DNA of 64,000 nucleotides from Chrysophaeum taylorii (Eukaryota > Sar > Pelagophyceae > Pelagomonadales > Pelagomonadaceae), in contig JAQMWT010000524.1 in NCBI GenBank assembly GCA_029834535.1, forward strand, positions 186,001 to 250,000, read 5' to 3'. A model generated the notes under the pieces. It made no database searches. It saw only the letters and a list, made by a program, of their open reading frames with translations, and was not told the DNA's origin. Of the stretch, positions 59,995-64,000 are shown piece after piece. Positions within the stretch are counted from its first letter, which is position 1. Each line of letters starts with the position of its first letter. The position numbers and the translations under genes were made by a program.

Positions 59995-62787
59995 ATGGGA
60001 GGTTCGCGAAAAGAGCTGAGGAAGACCTATCCGATCATCGAGACAGGCGGCCCCAGGAAACTACCGCGGGTCGCGCCGAATAAGTTGGGGCCCACGCGGG
60101 CGAGGCTGACCTCATTTTTCGTGTCGTCGTCGACCGCGACGTCATTCTCGAGCCGGCGGACCTCGTCGTCGACATGCACTCTCGAAAAGCTGTCGAGCCT
60201 GCGGAGCTTGCAGGACGAGTGGAAAAAGCCATTCGCGTCGCTCCGGCGACGAGCGACGGTGGCATCGCTGGTGGCCATGGCGGTGGTGTGTGTGGCGGCC
60301 TTTATGACCCGGTATAGAATGGAGTGGCACGGCGAGATCGAAGAGCTGTTGGAGCGTCTGTTCGAGACGTCGCACTCCCTCTGCAAGTACGCTCTGGACC
60401 GCGTCGAGGCGCAATTGATGACGATATCCGAGGCGAGCGCCAGCGTTGAAGATCCTTTGGGAGAACTGGCGTCGCTCGATGGACGTTATCGCGAGGCGAG
60501 ACGCAAAGTCGACGAGCTCGGGTCGACCAAGGCCTCGTACGACGCGTACCGCGAGGTCTACGTCGACGTCGCCACCAAATATGCCGACGACATCTTTGCC
60601 GAGGGATTCGACGAGTACTACGAAGCCTACGACGACCTGGAGCGCGAGATCCATCGGGTTCACGGTCGCACCAAAACGCAAATGTCGACGTGGGCGAACG
60701 CGACCTCGTTGATAGCATTGACGGCCTTGGCCATCGTCCTCCTGATCTTGAACCTGGCGACCTACCACGCGCACCGCTTGAAGCGAAGCGTCGAGCAGCA
60801 TCGGGAGCAGAGCGAGGCCGCCGTCAAGGCGCGCGACGCGGTCATCCACTCGATGGACGTCCCTGCCCTCTTGGTCGACGCCCACTCCTACGTGGTGCTC
60901 GACGCTAACCCCGCCGCCTTGGAGATCTTTGCTTTCGACTACACGAGCCTCGTCGGATCGAATGTCCACGATATCTTGCCGTCCTACGGCTCGGATTTGA
61001 GCACGGCCGCCGGCGGGAGTCGCCGACGTCGCGAAGCGTCTTCTTCTTCTTCGAGCAGCGGCTGCGACGACGACGAGGAACAAGCAAAGCAACAGGCGCA
61101 AAGCCAGCCCAGCCCGACGACGAGCGCCGATGCCGCCGCCGACCAGAAACACCACCAGCAGCAACAAGAAGAAGACCAAGAAAGCGGTGGTCGAGGGCGC
61201 GCGAAGTGGCCTCCTCGTCGTCGCGCGAACAACAACAACAAGACGACTAACGGAAGAAGCTACTCCTCCGTCCACAAGCGGTGCCAGATGCAGGGCCGAC
61301 GGCACGACGGGACGACGCTGCAGCTCGTGGCGCACCGGACGTTGACGCGCGACGCGGGAAAAATGTTTCACACGACGATTCTGAACGACATATCGAACGA
61401 GCTCGAGATTCAGAAAAAGGTCTTGGCGCAGTTTGTGCACGAGATGCGCAACAAATACACCGCGGCGGCACACATGCTCGAGTCAATCGAGTTCATGTCC
61501 TCGAAATCCAACGCGGCCTCGGACGCCGAGGTCCGTTCCGAGTTGCACGGCATGCACAAGGACGTCAAGCTGTCGCTCGCGCTGCTCCACGAGGCAGATC
61601 AGCTCGTCCACACGAGGCTCGAGCTCCACAAGGTGTACAACGGACGGTACGTGAGCGCCCCCAACGTCCAGACTGTCCACGTCGGGGAAATCATGCGGCT
61701 CCGAATTATGGCCGCGGCGGCGCTCGGAATTCAGAGCGTCAAGTACGAGGCGGAGATAGTCCCCGAAAAGTACGCCAACTCGGACGTCTTCATCAGGGTC
61801 GACATGTACATGTGGGAGCACATCGCCAACAATCTCCTCAGCAACGCCCGGAAGCATACGACGAGTGGGTCGGTCAAAATAAAATTCGTCGAAGAGAGCG
61901 CCGGCTGCCTCCACTTTGCCGTGACCGACACGGGCCGGGGCATGCCGACTAGCGTCGCGTCCCGCCTCTTCAAGGAAGAGGTGTCGTCGGGCGACGTCCG
62001 CGGAGTCGGGTTGGGACTCGTCAGCTGCAAGAAGTTCTCCCAGGCGATCGGCGGCGACTGCTTCCTGCGGACGACGCGCCTCCGCACGCCCGACGACCCC
62101 TCCTCCGGCGGCTCGGAGTTTTGCTTCTACCTCCCCGGACGCGTCGTCAAGGTCGAAGCCTCCGAGGGCCTCGTCGCGCCGATCGCTCGCCACGGCTCGA
62201 GCATGACCGTCAAGGCCACCATTCCCGACCATCATCTCGCCGACGTCGACGAAAACCTCCCGCCCCCAAAGACCGCCCTCGACGTCCTCCTCCGCATCCG
62301 CATGGTCATCGTCGTCGAAGACTCCGACATGATCCGCCGGACTATCGTCCTTAAACTCAACGCGCTCCAGCGCCTCCTCCGCGACACCCCTCCCTTTAAC
62401 TTTCGGGAGCACGAGACGGTCGAGAGCGTCCTTCCGGAAATCGAGGCCCTCGCCCTCAGATCAGACGTCCTCATCACCATCGACCACAACCTCGACGCCA
62501 AGGGTGGCCAGTTGCTGGGGAGCGACCTCATCACCGCCCTCGTCAAGGCCCGATTCAAAGGCCTCATCGTCTCCGTTTCGGGCGAGGACACCGTATCGGA
62601 ACTCCACCACAACCTCGGTGCCCACGCCTGCCTCGGCAAGCCCCTCCCCAAGACCGAGGACATTCTCCGGGCCCTTCAGGCGGGCTGCGAAACGAAACTC
62701 CGGGCCTCGCGAACTGATGATGACAACGACCCTGGCGGCGGCGGCGAAAACACAAACGACCAAGCTCGCGATCAATCAACCTCCTGA
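59995..62787 (+). CDS. Membrane hybrid histidine kinase with PAS and receiver domains (930 aa)
   Basis: Two membrane segments (about residues 87-103 and 238-260) enclose an all-helical sensor domain of about 130 residues. A PAS-like domain follows at 275-330 (SMDVPALLVDAHSYVVLDANPAALEIF). A Gln/Ser/Lys-rich insert of about 100 residues then splits the PAS-to-kinase region. The phospho-acceptor motif is FVHEMRNKY with His482. The ATPase part has the N box NNLLSNARKH, the G1 box VTDTGRGM and the G2 box RGVGLGL. A C-terminal receiver domain has EDSD acidic residues, the phospho-acceptor Asp830 in TIDHNLD and Lys882 in LGKPLP. All catalytic residues are present. The receiver would pass phosphate to an Hpt protein elsewhere. 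The ligand of the helical domain is unknown. The tail is acidic and Gly-rich. Confidence 0.9.
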   Translation: MGGSRKELRKTYPIIETGGPRKLPRVAPNKLGPTRARLTSFFVSSSTATSFSSRRTSSSTCTLEKLSSLRSLQDEWKKPFASLRRRATVASLVAMAVVCVAAFMTRYRMEWHGEIEELLERLFETSHSLCKYALDRVEAQLMTISEASASVEDPLGELASLDGRYREARRKVDELGSTKASYDAYREVYVDVATKYADDIFAEGFDEYYEAYDDLEREIHRVHGRTKTQMSTWANATSLIALTALAIVLLILNLATYHAHRLKRSVEQHREQSEAAVKARDAVIHSMDVPALLVDAHSYVVLDANPAALEIFAFDYTSLVGSNVHDILPSYGSDLSTAAGGSRRRREASSSSSSSGCDDDEEQAKQQAQSQPSPTTSADAAADQKHHQQQQEEDQESGGRGRAKWPPRRRANNNNKTTNGRSYSSVHKRCQMQGRRHDGTTLQLVAHRTLTRDAGKMFHTTILNDISNELEIQKKVLAQFVHEMRNKYTAAAHMLESIEFMSSKSNAASDAEVRSELHGMHKDVKLSLALLHEADQLVHTRLELHKVYNGRYVSAPNVQTVHVGEIMRLRIMAAAALGIQSVKYEAEIVPEKYANSDVFIRVDMYMWEHIANNLLSNARKHTTSGSVKIKFVEESAGCLHFAVTDTGRGMPTSVASRLFKEEVSSGDVRGVGLGLVSCKKFSQAIGGDCFLRTTRLRTPDDPSSGGSEFCFYLPGRVVKVEASEGLVAPIARHGSSMTVKATIPDHHLADVDENLPPPKTALDVLLRIRMVIVVEDSDMIRRTIVLKLNALQRLLRDTPPFNFREHETVESVLPEIEALALRSDVLITIDHNLDAKGGQLLGSDLITALVKARFKGLIVSVSGEDTVSELHHNLGAHACLGKPLPKTEDILRALQAGCETKLRASRTDDDNDPGGGGENTNDQARDQSTS

Positions 62788-63235
62788 ACCACCACCACCA
62801 CTTTCACGTACCACGCAGTCTAGGGGGGCCACCCGAGCTCACCTATTTTTTTTTCCCCCCCACCCTAATGATTGATTGATTGATTGTCCGAGAAACCTAC
62901 ATTTGGGATTTTTTACAACACTGGGATTTTACAGCATTGTAGGCTGAACGTCAATTAGCCAGCCAAACGCGGCGGCGGCGGCGGCATATATTGTTAGATT
63001 TAGGCGAAGAGGTTTGGGGGGAGTAGTGTTAGGGGATACTGTGAATGACGTCATTCACAATATCCCTAATCAGCGTCTCGTCCTAGTCACTCGGTCGCCC
63101 TCCCCTCGCCCCCCCCCCCTTGATGACTGTGGCTAGCGCGCTTATTTATAATCCACGTCGTCGTCAACGTCGCCTCCCTTCCACTCACCCCAGTTACTTA
63201 GTTCCCCTTCCTCCGCCGCCAAAATGTAGTAAGCG
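62788..63235. other. Convergent intergenic region with a strong palindrome
   Basis: There is no gene. A (TTGA)n tract lies at about 62872-62888. A near-perfect palindrome at 63033-63067 (arms gggatactgtgaatgac and gtcattcacaatatccc) is centred on TGACGTCA at 63046-63053. A poly-C run occurs at 63110-63118. Confidence 0.8.
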
Positions 63236-63991
63236 CTATGCTTTAAATGCCTCCGTGGCGAGGGACTGGGGGTGTAAGCGGGGGTCGAGGTGGTAGCCGT
63301 AGCGTTGGGCCATCGCCTTGACGTCGATCGAAATGGCCTCGTCGAGGCGGTCGAGGTCGTCCCAAGTGACCGACGGCGGATTAGAACCCTCGCCGGCGGC
63401 GCCGTTTTTTGGACGGGGTTTTGGCTCGATGATGGGCTGGATGATCTTGGAGCTGGTGGTGTGATATCTGCCGTCGGCGGCGCACAAAAGCTCGTCAAAG
63501 CCGGCCGCGCGGCAGACGTCGCGCGGCGAGGTGTCTTCGACCTTGAACCTGGCGTCGGCGATTTTTTCGAGCCTAAGGTTTTGGAGGTGCCAGAGCTTGG
63601 CAGCTCGTATGGGCGGGGGGGCGGCGTTGTCGATGCCCTTCTCGACCGTCGCGATCCACTGCCAGAACTTGTCCCGCGGCCGCGTCGCCTTGGCTATCGA
63701 ACTAACGACGCGGAGCGGGTGTCGAACTTGATGTAACACGACGCAAAACCGGTGTTCGGGGGTGAGGGGCGAGGGATTGTTAATCACAAAGTTCGAGGCC
63801 CGCCACGAGTAGAGCCACGACACCGAGCCCGCGGGACCGAGGCCCTCGTGGTGCACGTGGACGCCCAGCCGGTTCAGCATCTCCCAGGTGAAGTGCGTGC
63901 CGCTGCGTTGGACACCCGTCACGAGGACCTGTCGTCGCAGCCTCGGGGTCTGCGCCGCGCGGCCGTCGGCCCCCGGGCACCCCGGCTCCAT
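63236..63991 (-). CDS. Sulfotransferase-like P-loop protein, possibly cut by the window edge (251 aa)
   Basis: VLVTGVQRSGTHFTWEMLN near residue 25 is the PAPS 5'-phosphosulfate loop of sulfotransferases. LHQVRHPLRVVSSIAKATR near residue 90 is the 3'-phosphate-binding motif with the invariant Arg and a following Ser. WQWIATVEKGID and the Trp-rich spacing further support the family, which moves sulfate from PAPS to sugars, lipids or proteins. The C-terminal part (TWDDLDRLDEAISIDVKAMA) is helical. The open frame continues past the Met at 63991 to the edge, so a signal anchor may lie outside the window. It is convergent with the histidine kinase gene. Confidence 0.82.
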   Translation of the reverse strand: MEPGCPGADGRAAQTPRLRRQVLVTGVQRSGTHFTWEMLNRLGVHVHHEGLGPAGSVSWLYSWRASNFVINNPSPLTPEHRFCVVLHQVRHPLRVVSSIAKATRPRDKFWQWIATVEKGIDNAAPPPIRAAKLWHLQNLRLEKIADARFKVEDTSPRDVCRAAGFDELLCAADGRYHTTSSKIIQPIIEPKPRPKNGAAGEGSNPPSVTWDDLDRLDEAISIDVKAMAQRYGYHLDPRLHPQSLATEAFKA

Positions 63992-64000
63992 GCGCCACGA

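Noticed and set aside
60142-61473. 443-codon minus-strand frame opposite the histidine kinase
   Set aside because: Val/Arg/Gly-rich shadow of the kinase frame without any recognisable domain.

Overview
The window looks like nuclear DNA of a single-celled eukaryote, most likely a marine stramenopile alga of the pelagophyte type. That placement is an inference from four things. Coding regions are GC-rich. Nearly all genes are intron-free, with one clear 43-nt intron. The eukaryote-only proteins SMN, CAF-1, ESF1, SBDS and TMEM208 are present. There are also DUF4116-type repeat proteins, a hybrid histidine kinase and a polylysine-synthetase-like NRPS. I saw no rRNA gene, tRNA gene or CRISPR array.

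Region 1 (1-12.3 kb) is a head-to-tail duplication of a gene for a large DUF4116-repeat protein on the minus strand. Copy 1 has 34 perfect-register 25-residue repeats and copy 2 has 25. Copy 2 also has an in-frame stop. Between them lie degenerate coding remnants and a clean 259-bp MITE-like element with 17-bp terminal inverted repeats and a 7-bp target duplication.

Region 2 (13-17.5 kb) carries three housekeeping-type genes on the minus strand: ESF1 (rRNA processing), a serine racemase/threonine dehydratase-like PLP enzyme, and the CAF-1 large subunit.

Region 3 (18-31.4 kb) is the most striking part. Two paralogous minus-strand genes encode about 1,350-residue proteins of the bacterial/fungal epsilon-polylysine-synthetase type: adenylation domain, carrier domain, then three membrane-plus-left-handed-helix modules. 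The first two thirds are almost identical and the last third has diverged, which suggests gene conversion. The A domain lacks the Asp that normally binds the amino group of alpha-amino acids. The two genes are separated by about 5 kb with no recognisable gene.

Region 4 (31-39.7 kb) is gene-poor. It holds one tiny gene, a Tudor-less SMN, plus dispersed repeats and decayed coding remnants.

Region 5 (39.7-48.3 kb) is compact. It contains an ABCG-like protein whose ATPase motifs are all degraded, an FHA protein, an ankyrin-like protein, and SBDS with a REI1-type zinc finger lying only 15 bp from a divergent TMEM208 gene. A small charged protein, a TauD-like dioxygenase and a mitochondrial bL28 follow.

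Region 6 (48.3-64 kb) starts with a decayed Helitron/PIF1-type helicase and short repeats. It continues with an armadillo/HEAT-like giant protein, a PX-domain protein, a proline-rich coiled-coil protein, a NeuB-type synthase, a membrane hybrid histidine kinase and a sulfotransferase-like gene at the right edge.

The overall picture is dense blocks of conserved genes, often 15-40 bp apart, alternating with repeat-rich deserts in which fast-changing, duplicated genes sit.
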